Below, in pieces: positions 1 through 7,670 of a stretch of DNA of 33,121 nucleotides. Below the pieces are notes generated by a model, which was not told the origin of the DNA, did no database searches, and saw only the letters and a list, made by a program, of their open reading frames with translations. Within the stretch, counting starts at the first letter, position 1; each line of letters opens with the position of its first letter. The translations under genes were made by a program, and so were the position numbers. Origin of the DNA: JBOFOR01 sp051654865 (GTDB lineage Bacteria > Bacillota > Clostridia > Peptostreptococcales > Peptostreptococcaceae); the NCBI GenBank assembly GCA_051654865.1, contig JBOFYV010000131.1, forward strand, positions 1 through 33,121, in the 5' to 3' direction.

Positions 1-7
1 TAAAGAT

Positions 8-127
<120 letters not shown>

Positions 128-215
128 ATCTTTTTTTGTTGTTTTATAATAAAAACTATTCACCTTTAAAAAATACATTTTATATAATAAAATAAAGGGA
201 ATTAGAGGTGAATAT

Positions 216-671
216 ATGCAAAAACTATTTAGCGCATCAGAAAAGCTTTTCTTCAATATATTATTTATATGCCTGGCTTCCTTTATCTATTTTATATTTT
301 TACCAATGAATGAAACTACAATAAGTATAGGAATGATATTCTGTATGTTATATTTCGGAATAAATTTTTATACAGGATATAAGTATAATCTAAAAATTAC
401 AGAATCAATAATTGTAGCAATAACAGGATGTGGATTAGGTCTATTCTTAGTTTTATTTGCACTATATGCTCAATTAATATTACACAGCCCGAGTATTGCT
501 ACCTGGATTACTATGCCTTATTATATACCAACCTTATCATTAACAAAACTTTTTTCTATTAATATAACACTAGCTTATACCTTTTATTTAATGATTATAA
601 ATATACTATTAGTTATAGTAGGAGCTTGTAGTAGAAATATAATGAATAAATTCTTTAGTATATATAAATAA
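216..671 (+). CDS. Small integral membrane protein, unknown function
   Basis: A 151-residue protein, almost entirely hydrophobic, with about four predicted membrane helices (around residues 11-30, 33-52, 62-90 and 115-138) and a short basic C-terminus ending RNIMNKFFSIYK. I do not recognise a family. The ATG at 216 follows AGAGGTGA with normal spacing, and a TATAAT box at 183-188 could be its -10 element. It stands alone just downstream of the 5S rRNA, with no obvious functional partner. The coding call rests on length, a good ribosome binding site and a consistent transmembrane pattern. Confidence 0.75.
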   Translation: MQKLFSASEKLFFNILFICLASFIYFIFLPMNETTISIGMIFCMLYFGINFYTGYKYNLKITESIIVAITGCGLGLFLVLFALYAQLILHSPSIATWITMPYYIPTLSLTKLFSINITLAYTFYLMIINILLVIVGACSRNIMNKFFSIYK

Positions 672-716
672 TTATAATACAGTTAAATTTATTAATCTAA
701 AAGGTTGGGTGATTAT

Positions 717-896
717 ATGTATGAAGTACAAATGAGATATATGGATGAGAATAATCCAAATTTATTTAATTTTACATGTGAGAAATATAATATAGATAAC
801 AATTGTTATCGCTTTGAAAATATAGTAATGGATAATTTTAAATTAATGGATCTAGAAGTTAATAATGAAGATATAGCAGTTATAAAGATTAGATAA
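717..896 (+). CDS. Small hypothetical protein (59 aa)
   Basis: Starting at the ATG at 717 gives a 59-residue acidic, soluble protein beginning MYEVQMRYMDENNPNLF. A TTG at 705 is in frame, but it directly abuts the AAAAGG stretch with no spacing. GGGTGAT at 708-714 sits better before the ATG, so 717 is the preferred start. The stop runs into a clear Rho-independent terminator. The short Asp/Asn-rich sequence with alternating hydrophobic residues suggests a small beta-rich fold, but no family is recognised and no partner is evident. Confidence 0.65.
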   Translation: MYEVQMRYMDENNPNLFNFTCEKYNIDNNCYRFENIVMDNFKLMDLEVNNEDIAVIKIR

Positions 897-919
897 AAGT
901 AGCCTATGGCTACTTTTTT
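897..919 (+). terminator. Rho-independent terminator after the 59-aa gene
   Basis: AAGTAGCC pairs with GGCTACTT around a TAT loop, and a run of T follows immediately. Confidence 0.9.
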
Positions 920-993
920 TGTGATAAAGTCACGGAAGTATTTAAAGAAAAAACGTATAATTATATCATAATAAACAACAGGGGGTATGAATT

Positions 994-1215
994 ATGATAA
1001 AAGCAAAGAAAAAAGCAATTGTGGACAAAGAACATTGTGTAGCTTGTGGAAGTTGTGTGAAAGTATGTCCTTTAGGGATTATAACGATAGAGCAAGGTGT
1101 ATATGCAAAGATTAATACAGAGAAATGTGTAGGATGTGGAAAGTGTGCTAAAACTTGTCCAGCATCAGTTATAAATATCAAAAATATAGAGGTAGGTGAA
1201 GAAATTGAGAAATAA
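994..1215 (+). CDS. Ferredoxin, 2[4Fe-4S] clostridial type
   Basis: A 73-residue protein with two CxxCxxCxxxCP motifs (CVACGSCVKVCP and CVGCGKCAKTCP), the signature of a bacterial dicluster ferredoxin that carries low-potential electrons in the cytoplasm. The ATG at 994 follows a strong AGGGGG. A TATAAT box at 956-961 is a plausible -10. The 3' end overlaps the start of the membrane Fe-S protein gene, so the two are probably co-translated, and the ferredoxin may exchange electrons with that protein. The redox pathway served is not shown by the sequence. Confidence 0.95.
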   Translation: MIKAKKKAIVDKEHCVACGSCVKVCPLGIITIEQGVYAKINTEKCVGCGKCAKTCPASVINIKNIEVGEEIEK

Positions 1216-1780
1216 AAAGAAGATTACTGATTATCTATGGATAGTAAGTGCAGTTTATTTATTCTTAGGAATATTTAATATATTATTTGCATGGTTAGGG
1301 ATGATATGTTTTCTAATACCATTAGGAATATCACTAGCTGGTAAAGGTAAAGCTTATTGTAATAATTACTGTGGTAGAGGACAATTACTTGATATAATGG
1401 GAGATAAATTAAGATTATCAAGATATAAAGATATACCTACATTTTTAAAAAGTAAATGGTTTAGATATAGTTTTTTAGCTTTCTTCATGACTATGTTTAT
1501 GAATATGATATTTAACACGTTCTTAGTCTTTAAAGGAACAACAGAATTAAAGGAAGTTATTACAGTGTTATGGACATTTAAACTACCATGGCAGTGGATC
1601 GATACAAGTATGGTAAGTCCTTGGATAGCACAATTTGCATTTGGATTTTTCAGTATAATGGTTACATCTACAATACTGGGTATAGTTACTATGTTATTAT
1701 ATAAACCACGTTCTTGGTGTACGTATTGTCCAATGGGAACAATGACTCAACTTATATCTAAAGCAAAATATAAAGAGTAA
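1205..1780 (+). CDS. Membrane-bound 4Fe-4S binding protein, NapH-like
   Basis: About 191 residues with hydrophobic segments near residues 10-43, 83-105 and 140-170. Two cysteine clusters flank the membrane part: YCNNYCGRGQ near residue 52, and WCTYCPMG near the C-terminus. The CxxCP(M/L)G pattern is typical of NapH/RnfC-related polyferredoxin membrane proteins that pass electrons across or along the membrane. The protein is shorter than full NapH (about 280 residues) and lacks the usual C-terminal ferredoxin domain, which here is supplied by the separate overlapping upstream gene. GTG at 1196 is possible, but TTG at 1205 has better spacing to AGGTG. The electron partner is unknown. Confidence 0.8.
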   Translation: MRNKKKITDYLWIVSAVYLFLGIFNILFAWLGMICFLIPLGISLAGKGKAYCNNYCGRGQLLDIMGDKLRLSRYKDIPTFLKSKWFRYSFLAFFMTMFMNMIFNTFLVFKGTTELKEVITVLWTFKLPWQWIDTSMVSPWIAQFAFGFFSIMVTSTILGIVTMLLYKPRSWCTYCPMGTMTQLISKAKYKE

Positions 1781-1795
1781 AAGAGCTTTTAATAT

Positions 1796-1828
1796 AAAAA
1801 GTCATATATATCTATATATGGCTTTTTT
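1796..1828 (+). terminator. Rho-independent terminator after the Fe-S protein pair
   Basis: AAAAAGTCATATATA pairs with TATATATGGCTTTTT (one G.T pair) around a two- to three-base loop. The right arm ends in a T run. Confidence 0.8.
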
Positions 1829-1884
1829 GTGTAAAAAAATGGTATAATATTTCAAAGAATATATCAATATGAGGAGAAAATATT

Positions 1885-2496
1885 ATGACACTATTAGATT
1901 CAAGATTAAAAAAACAAATAGATTTTTTGATAGAAATAGACAAAGTTAAAAATATATTTAGAATGACATATGTAAGTGATAAAAGTAGAAAAGAAAATGA
2001 TGCAGAACATTCATGGCATTTAGGAATTATGGCCTTTTTATTATCAGAATATATAAAAGAAGAGATAGATATAAAAAAAGTAATAAAAATGGTGCTAATT
2101 CATGATTTAGTAGAAATATATGCAGGAGACACATTTGCATTTGATGAAAAGGGCCACGAAGATAAATATGATAGAGAAAAAGCAAGTGCAGATAAAATAT
2201 TTGGAATGTTACCAAAAGATCAAAAACAAGAATTCTATGAATTATGGGAAGAATTCGAAGAGTGTAAAACAATTGAAGCTAAGTATGGAGCGATGCTTGA
2301 TAGGCTTCAGCCATTACTTTTAAACTATGCAACAGAAGGTGGATCATGGAAAGACCATAATATAACAGTAGAACAAGTATACAAAAGAAATGAAATAGTA
2401 TTGAATGAAGGTCCAAAGGAATTTAGAGATTTAGTAAATTATGTAGTAGACGAATGCATAAAAAAAGGATATATATCAGGAATGAAAGCAAATTAA
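1885..2496 (+). CDS. HD-domain phosphohydrolase, YfbR-like
   Basis: A 203-residue soluble protein of the HD_3 group. The metal-binding residues are visible: H42 in AEHSWH, H73-D74 in LIHDLVEIYAGD, and a later conserved Asp near residue 140 in MLDRLQPLL. This family includes 5'-deoxynucleotidases of the YfbR type, which remove phosphate from deoxynucleoside monophosphates. The exact substrate here is inferred from family membership only. The ATG at 1885 follows GAGGAG, and TATAAT at 1843-1848 is a likely -10 element, so the gene appears to be transcribed alone. A weak hairpin terminator follows. Confidence 0.88.
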   Translation: MTLLDSRLKKQIDFLIEIDKVKNIFRMTYVSDKSRKENDAEHSWHLGIMAFLLSEYIKEEIDIKKVIKMVLIHDLVEIYAGDTFAFDEKGHEDKYDREKASADKIFGMLPKDQKQEFYELWEEFEECKTIEAKYGAMLDRLQPLLLNYATEGGSWKDHNITVEQVYKRNEIVLNEGPKEFRDLVNYVVDECIKKGYISGMKAN

Positions 2497-2527
2497 TAAA
2501 TAAGTATATATAAAAAAATTATAAACA

Positions 2528-2565
2528 GGCTACTTGAAATGTAATATATCAAGTGGTCTTATTTT
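2528..2565 (+). terminator. Probable terminator after the HD-domain gene
   Basis: GGCTACTTGA pairs with TCAAGTGGTC (two G.T pairs) around an 11-base loop, followed by TTATTTTG. Confidence 0.6.
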
Positions 2566-2593
2566 GTTGAAAAAGAATATAAAAGTGAACATA

Positions 2594-2602
2594 TGATATA
2601 AT
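2594..2602 (+). promoter_or_regulatory. Extended -10 promoter for the AddB-like/helicase block
   Basis: TGATATAAT is a perfect extended -10 (TGnTATAAT) about 37 bases before the GTG start at 2640 and downstream of the preceding terminator. No good -35 box is seen at 17 bases, which is usual for extended -10 promoters. It could drive the whole block from 2640 to addA. Confidence 0.55.
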
Positions 2603-2639
2603 TAAAATATATAACATATAAATAAAAGAAGGTGTATAC

Positions 2640-4535
2640 GTGAGATATTTGCTTAAAGAAAATAATATACAAAAAAAAACCAATGATATAATAGATATTT
2701 ATAAAAAATTTATAAAAGAAAATAACAATAAATCAGAAAATATATTGTTAATAGTACCAAACAATATGACAAAACTAAGATACGATAGAAATATTAATTT
2801 AGAGTATAGCGAAGAATTAAAAATTACAACATACCTAAGTTTTATAAAAAAAGAGCTAACAAAATTCTGGCCATTAATAAATGAAAATTGTAGCAAGATA
2901 AAACAAAAAAAAATAGTACCTACATTTATTCAAAATAGTTTAGCACAATATATAATAAATGAAAAAGTTAATAAGAAAAGAAACTTAGAGGGATATTTTC
3001 AAGATATAACATCTACAAATAGGAATATAGCAAATAGCATAAACAACAACATAAATAAGGCATCACAAGCTTTATTAGATTTTACAACTATAGGAGAAAA
3101 AATATATTTATCAAAAAAGAATAGAGAAAGTATAATGAGATTCTCTTATAGCCAAATGAATGAAATAATAAATTATTATATAGATACACTACTAGATAAT
3201 TCAATGATTGATGATTCTATAGCTATATATTTATACAATAATTTCTTATTAAATGATGAAAGTTATATTAAGCATTTAAAAAACAATACACTATATTTAA
3301 TAGTAGATAGTTTAGAAAATAGTACAACTGCGGAAGTTGATTTTATAGATTTAGTAAGTGGTTTTGCAAAAGAAAGTTATATCTATTTTAATAAAACTAG
3401 AGACTATTCTGTATTTAATAATATAGATATTGAATATATAGAAGAAAATATAGTAAGTAAAATACAAGGCGATAATAGTGAAAGTAAAAATATAGGAATA
3501 GAAGATATGTATTTATTGCCTACTAAAGTAGACTTAAATGAAGTTAGTCAACTATACAATGAAATGATAGATGAGGCTTCTAAAAAGGTAATAAACCTTA
3601 TAAAAGATGGGACAAGTCCAAAAGACATAGCTATAATATCACCTGTAAATAATACTTTGCTTGATACCCAAATAAAAAATATATTAGAAAAATATAATAT
3701 AAATAGCTTCAATACCAAGAAAGATAAAAAAATAGTAGACTATCCATATGCAAATGCTCTAGTAGTAGCTGCTTGTATTTTTTATGATTATGTAGAGTAC
3801 ATAAAAGATGAAGAGTATATAAGCTTTATAGAGATACTTTTAAATGTAAATAGGATACAGGCATTAAGTATATTTAGAAGAAAAGAAAGTTATGAAAAAT
3901 ATATGAATCTTATAGAATACATCCACTCTAAAAGAAAAGAAGATATAAAAATAGATGAGTTTTTAATTAGGTTCTATATAGATAAAATGCTTAACCTTAA
4001 AGCAGGAAAAGAAAACATAAAAATATGTAAACAAATAATACAAGATAGTGATGTATTTACTAAAAACATTTCTACATTAGGACTAGATAAAAACAAAGAC
4101 AAAGAAAAAATATATATAGATGCTTTAAAAACTACTATAAATGATTTTTATAGTATATCAGATATAGAAGAATTAAGTACTTCAGACTCAGTCATTATAA
4201 CTACGCCATTTTCTTATATATCATACAACCTTAATAGACCAATACAAATATGGGTAGATATAGGAAGTAATGCTTGGAATATGAAGATAGAAAAAGATAT
4301 AAGTAACTTAATAGTACTTAGAAAATCATTTGAAGAGAAAAAAATATTTACAGATGCTATGGAAGAAAACTACAAGAAATATTACTTATACAATATGATA
4401 TACAATTTACTTATAAACGGTAAAGAAGTATACGCATTTAAAAGTGAATACACAGTAAACGGATATATGCAAGAAAGTATACTATACAGCTTATTATTAA
4501 AGCTACTAGACAAGGCAGGTGATAAAAATGAGTAA
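2640..4535 (+). CDS. AddB-like inactive helicase scaffold protein
   Basis: A 631-residue protein that aligns by eye with the helicase-like half of the AddB encoded at 7660. ENILLIVPNNMTKLRYDR matches AddB SPVILLVPEQYTFEMEKR, LYLIVDSLENS matches AYIYVDEFTGF, the block around AIISPVNNTLLDTQI matches TIATRDLNKYDFL, and VIITTPFSYISYNLNRPIQIW matches the conserved DRMKNPNTKYLYL block. The Walker A loop of AddB (GRGGNGKS) is missing, so it should not hydrolyse ATP. The C-terminal Fe-S nuclease domain is also absent; a stand-alone nuclease lies two genes downstream. GTG start with AAGAAGGTG upstream. The 3' end overlaps the helicase gene. Likely a structural partner of that helicase, as RecC or AddB is for RecB or AddA; this role is inferred. 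Confidence 0.75.
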   Translation: MRYLLKENNIQKKTNDIIDIYKKFIKENNNKSENILLIVPNNMTKLRYDRNINLEYSEELKITTYLSFIKKELTKFWPLINENCSKIKQKKIVPTFIQNSLAQYIINEKVNKKRNLEGYFQDITSTNRNIANSINNNINKASQALLDFTTIGEKIYLSKKNRESIMRFSYSQMNEIINYYIDTLLDNSMIDDSIAIYLYNNFLLNDESYIKHLKNNTLYLIVDSLENSTTAEVDFIDLVSGFAKESYIYFNKTRDYSVFNNIDIEYIEENIVSKIQGDNSESKNIGIEDMYLLPTKVDLNEVSQLYNEMIDEASKKVINLIKDGTSPKDIAIISPVNNTLLDTQIKNILEKYNINSFNTKKDKKIVDYPYANALVVAACIFYDYVEYIKDEEYISFIEILLNVNRIQALSIFRRKESYEKYMNLIEYIHSKRKEDIKIDEFLIRFYIDKMLNLKAGKENIKICKQIIQDSDVFTKNISTLGLDKNKDKEKIYIDALKTTINDFYSISDIEELSTSDSVIITTPFSYISYNLNRPIQIWVDIGSNAWNMKIEKDISNLIVLRKSFEEKKIFTDAMEENYKKYYLYNMIYNLLINGKEVYAFKSEYTVNGYMQESILYSLLLKLLDKAGDKNE

Positions 4536-6729
4536 AATAAATTATAGAGAAGACCAAATACCTATAATACAATATGAAAAAGGAACAATGGCAGTACCTG
4601 CAGTACCTGGTGCAGGTAAGACCTTTATAGTAACTAATCTAGTTGCTAAACTATTATCAGAACAAAAACATAAGGGTTCAAAAATACTAATACTTACTTA
4701 TATGAATAGTGCAGTAAACAACTTCAAAGGAAGAATAAAAAAGACACTAGAAGACAATGGAATAAAAGAAGAAAATTCTTATGAAGTAATGACAATACAT
4801 AGTTTAGCTGTAAAAATAATAAAAGAAAAACCTGAAGTAGTAATGTTAAGTGAAGAGTTTAGTATAGCTGATGATTTACAAAAAAGTATTATACTAAATG
4901 AATGTATAAGAAAATTTAGGTTAAATGGTGGAGAAAGAGCGTATCAATGGTTTCTCAAGGAACAAAAGGACAATGATTGGAGAAATAGAATGCTAGATGC
5001 CTGGGAAGGTGGATTCTATGACTTAGTAGTTAACGCAATAGGAGACTTAAAATACAAAGATATACCCCCTGATACACTAGAAGGAATGATAGATAGTAGT
5101 TATAAAGGAATATTAAAAATAATATTACCAATATACAAACAATACGATAGGAAGCTAAAACAGCAAGGATTACTAGACTATGATGATATATTGGTATTAG
5201 CATATAAAGCATTAACATTAGATGAAAATCTTAGAAATAAATTTCAAAAAAGATACTCATACATATTTGAAGACGAATGTCAGGACTCAAACGAAATACA
5301 AGGTAAAATAATAAAATTAATATGTAAAGAAAGCAACAATCTAGTAAGAGTAGGAGATATAAATCAAAGTATAACAGGAACATTCTCTTCCTCAGATCCA
5401 AAGTATTTCAAAGAGTTTATAAATGAAGCAGACCATTGTTATAGAATGGATATGAGTAATAGAAGCTCAAAAGACATACTAGACTTAGCTAATAGACTAG
5501 TAAAATATGTAACAGCTGAATTTAATCAAGTGGAATGTAGAGAAGCACTAGAAGATATGCAAGTAAGAACAGTACCAAGTGGAATGGGATACAAAGAGAA
5601 TCCAAATCCTGATATGTATAGTATAAACACAAAAAAATATAAAACTTGGAATGATGAAGTAGAAAAAACAGTAGCCTATGCAAAAGGAATAAAAAAGAAA
5701 TATCCAGACAAAAGCATAGGAATACTAGTGCCTAGAAACGATCAAATAACACATGTAGCTAAAGTACTTACAGAAAATAATATGGAATTCGAAGAATTAG
5801 GACCAAACTCATTACATAAAAGAAAAACACTAAATAAAATAGCTTATATAATGGACTTTATATTAAATTGTGATGACATAAATAGACTTATAACAGTACT
5901 TGATAAGGTATTTATGCATACTGAAAATGAACAAGGTAAAAAAGACTTTTTAGAACTAGTAAAAAAACATACAACAGAAGAAATAATATATAGTGGAGAA
6001 AACCTAAACCTAATAATAGATACAGAAAGTGATGTTTATAAGGGATACCTAAAGTGTATAAAAGCATTAAAAGAAATATTAGAATATCCAATTACAAAAA
6101 TGGATTTACTCATACTATATATAGGGCAACAAATACAACTAGAAAAAGAAGATAAAGCAATAGTAGATTACGTGGCATTTTACATAAAATATTTATCATT
6201 AGATAATATACATATGAATTTAAGTGAAGCATATGAAATAATATCAAACAGTAAAAACAGAGTATTCAACTATATAATAGATGTAGTATACGAAATGAAT
6301 GGATACGAACCAGAACCAGGGAGCATCACAGTATGCAACTACCATAAATCAAAAGGACTAGAATGGGACTGTGTATTTTTATTAGGATTAGTAGAGTATA
6401 ATTTTCCAGATAACATAAATCAAAAATTCCAAGGAGAAAGATGGTACTTAAAAGAAAAATACAAAAATCCAACATCAGTAATAAAATCAGAAATAGATGC
6501 ATTGCGAGGTGGAGAAATATCAACAAACTACATGCATCAAAGCAAAATAGAACTAATAAACGAAAAAATAAGACTACTATACGTAGGAATAACAAGAGCA
6601 AAAGAAATGCTAATACTATCCTGCTCAATGTACAATGACGAATCAGACATAGGAAAAAGAAACAAAGAGCAAAACCCATCCTTATATATTAAAGAGCTAG
6701 AAAAGTATATATCGCTAAGAAGGGGATGA
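4528..6729 (+). CDS. UvrD/AddA-like superfamily 1 DNA helicase
   Basis: A 733-residue SF1A helicase with the full motif set: Walker A VPGAGKT (K31), motif Ia LTYMNSAVNNF, TIHSLA, motif II DECQD at 249-253, motif III GDINQSI, an arginine in SNRSS, motif V YHKSKGLEWD and motif VI LLYVGITRAKE. Unlike AddA (1297 aa here) it stops after motif VI and has no C-terminal nuclease domain. An in-frame GTG lies at 4519, but AGGTGA at 4516-4521 places the ATG at 4528 correctly. That start overlaps the AddB-like gene by eight bases, so translation is probably coupled. It presumably works as the motor of a complex with its neighbours. Motif II has Cys where UvrD/AddA usually have Tyr or Phe. Confidence 0.88.
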   Translation: MSKINYREDQIPIIQYEKGTMAVPAVPGAGKTFIVTNLVAKLLSEQKHKGSKILILTYMNSAVNNFKGRIKKTLEDNGIKEENSYEVMTIHSLAVKIIKEKPEVVMLSEEFSIADDLQKSIILNECIRKFRLNGGERAYQWFLKEQKDNDWRNRMLDAWEGGFYDLVVNAIGDLKYKDIPPDTLEGMIDSSYKGILKIILPIYKQYDRKLKQQGLLDYDDILVLAYKALTLDENLRNKFQKRYSYIFEDECQDSNEIQGKIIKLICKESNNLVRVGDINQSITGTFSSSDPKYFKEFINEADHCYRMDMSNRSSKDILDLANRLVKYVTAEFNQVECREALEDMQVRTVPSGMGYKENPNPDMYSINTKKYKTWNDEVEKTVAYAKGIKKKYPDKSIGILVPRNDQITHVAKVLTENNMEFEELGPNSLHKRKTLNKIAYIMDFILNCDDINRLITVLDKVFMHTENEQGKKDFLELVKKHTTEEIIYSGENLNLIIDTESDVYKGYLKCIKALKEILEYPITKMDLLILYIGQQIQLEKEDKAIVDYVAFYIKYLSLDNIHMNLSEAYEIISNSKNRVFNYIIDVVYEMNGYEPEPGSITVCNYHKSKGLEWDCVFLLGLVEYNFPDNINQKFQGERWYLKEKYKNPTSVIKSEIDALRGGEISTNYMHQSKIELINEKIRLLYVGITRAKEMLILSCSMYNDESDIGKRNKEQNPSLYIKELEKYISLRRG

Positions 6730-6771
6730 TAAGCAGCGGATGCTCTAATTTGAAATTAATGCTATATATAT

Positions 6772-6866
6772 CATGAGCGAAGATGGATAATAATACAAGT
6801 TGAACCGACCTTGCAGCTTGTCTGCCGGAAGGAAAACTTGTATTATTATTCATCGAGCGGGCTATG
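6772..6866 (+). ncRNA. Strong structured RNA element before the nuclease gene
   Basis: A 20-base arm at 6782-6801 pairs with 6835-6854 (19 Watson-Crick pairs and one pair that is G.U on the plus strand but A.C on the minus strand, favouring a plus-strand RNA). Inside it CCTT/AAGG and GCAG/CTGC form an apical stem with a CTTGT loop and a CGG bulge. Outside, CAT-g-AGC at 6772-6778 pairs with GCTATG at 6861-6866. The stretch is clearly richer in G+C than its neighbours and has no T run, so it is not a terminator. I do not recognise it as a known riboswitch or RNA family. It could be a cis-acting element, a processed small RNA or a dispersed palindromic repeat. Confidence 0.55.
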
Positions 6867-6899
6867 AATACAAACATAAATACAAAAGAGGTGATATAC

Positions 6900-7670
6900 T
6901 TGAAGCACTTTACATATAGCCAAAATTCTATAAATACATATAAATCTTGTCCTTTAAAATTCAAGTTTAAATACATAGATAAAATAAACTGGCGACAAGA
7001 TGATATAGGGAGTAGAGAATATTATGAAAGCTTAGTAGTAGGTAGTGAATTTCATTTACTTTGCGAAAGATATTTCAGCAATATACCACTTGGAATAAAT
7101 GAAAACACTAATCCTAAATATATAAAATGGATGGAAAAAATAAAAAGACTTTTACCCCTACCTAATGAAACGATAGAGAGGGGTAACCAATCACTGTTTC
7201 CAGTCTATCTACCAGAATACGAAATAAGATACACAATAAATGGTAATACAATAACCGCAAAGTATGACTTAGTAATAATAAAAGAGGATGCTATTGAAAT
7301 ATGGGACTGGAAAACAGAAAACAAAAAGGTAGATTATAATAATGCGCAAAATAGAATACAAACTATAGTATATATGTTTTTAGCAAAAGAAGTAATTCCA
7401 AAGATATACAATGTGGATATGAGCTTTGAAAATATAAGTATGAAATACTATCAACCAGAGTATGAAGAAGAACCAGTAACAATATCATATAGTGAAGAAA
7501 TACACAACTCATATAAACGTAGAATAATAGACTATATAGATATGATGAAAAAAGAGAAATATCACGAAGTAAAAAATACTAATCACTGTAAGTACTGTGA
7601 ATTTAATAAATTGTGTAACGGACAAGATGTTAACTATAGCATTCTAGAGGAGGAAAATTATGAGTGTTAA
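6900..7670 (+). CDS. Stand-alone PD-(D/E)XK nuclease with Fe-S cluster motif, AddB/RecB-like
   Basis: A 256-residue protein with the layout of the AddB nuclease domain. C17 in YKSCPLKFKFKYI and a C-terminal CxxC-x5-C (C230, C233, C239) are the four cysteines that bind a structural 4Fe-4S cluster. H52 lies in GSEFH, and D123 in KYDLVII with D136 and K138 in IWDWKTE form the metal-binding active site. An upstream ATG at 6864 lies in the hairpin and lacks a good ribosome binding site; AGAGGTGAT at 6887-6895 points to TTG at 6900. The 3' end overlaps addB. It probably supplies the single nuclease of a complex with the AddB-like protein and the helicase upstream. Cas4-like proteins share this fold, but no CRISPR genes are near. 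Confidence 0.85.
   Translation: MKHFTYSQNSINTYKSCPLKFKFKYIDKINWRQDDIGSREYYESLVVGSEFHLLCERYFSNIPLGINENTNPKYIKWMEKIKRLLPLPNETIERGNQSLFPVYLPEYEIRYTINGNTITAKYDLVIIKEDAIEIWDWKTENKKVDYNNAQNRIQTIVYMFLAKEVIPKIYNVDMSFENISMKYYQPEYEEEPVTISYSEEIHNSYKRRIIDYIDMMKKEKYHEVKNTNHCKYCEFNKLCNGQDVNYSILEEENYEC

Noticed and set aside
6326..6679. Minus-strand 117-codon open frame
   Set aside because: It lies antisense inside the helicase gene, has a biased Leu/Phe-rich composition typical of the complement of AT-rich coding DNA, and has no ribosome binding site.
6726..6776. A 16-codon frame (MISSGCSNLK...) starting in the helicase stop codon, a possible leader peptide before the hairpin
   Set aside because: The G-rich sequence before its ATG has almost no spacing, and the frame is too short to separate from chance.
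6803..6810. AACCGACC, an octamer also known from c-di-GMP-II riboswitches
   Set aside because: The other conserved aptamer segments and pseudoknot partners are not present in order, and the octamer sits in the loop of a long hairpin instead.
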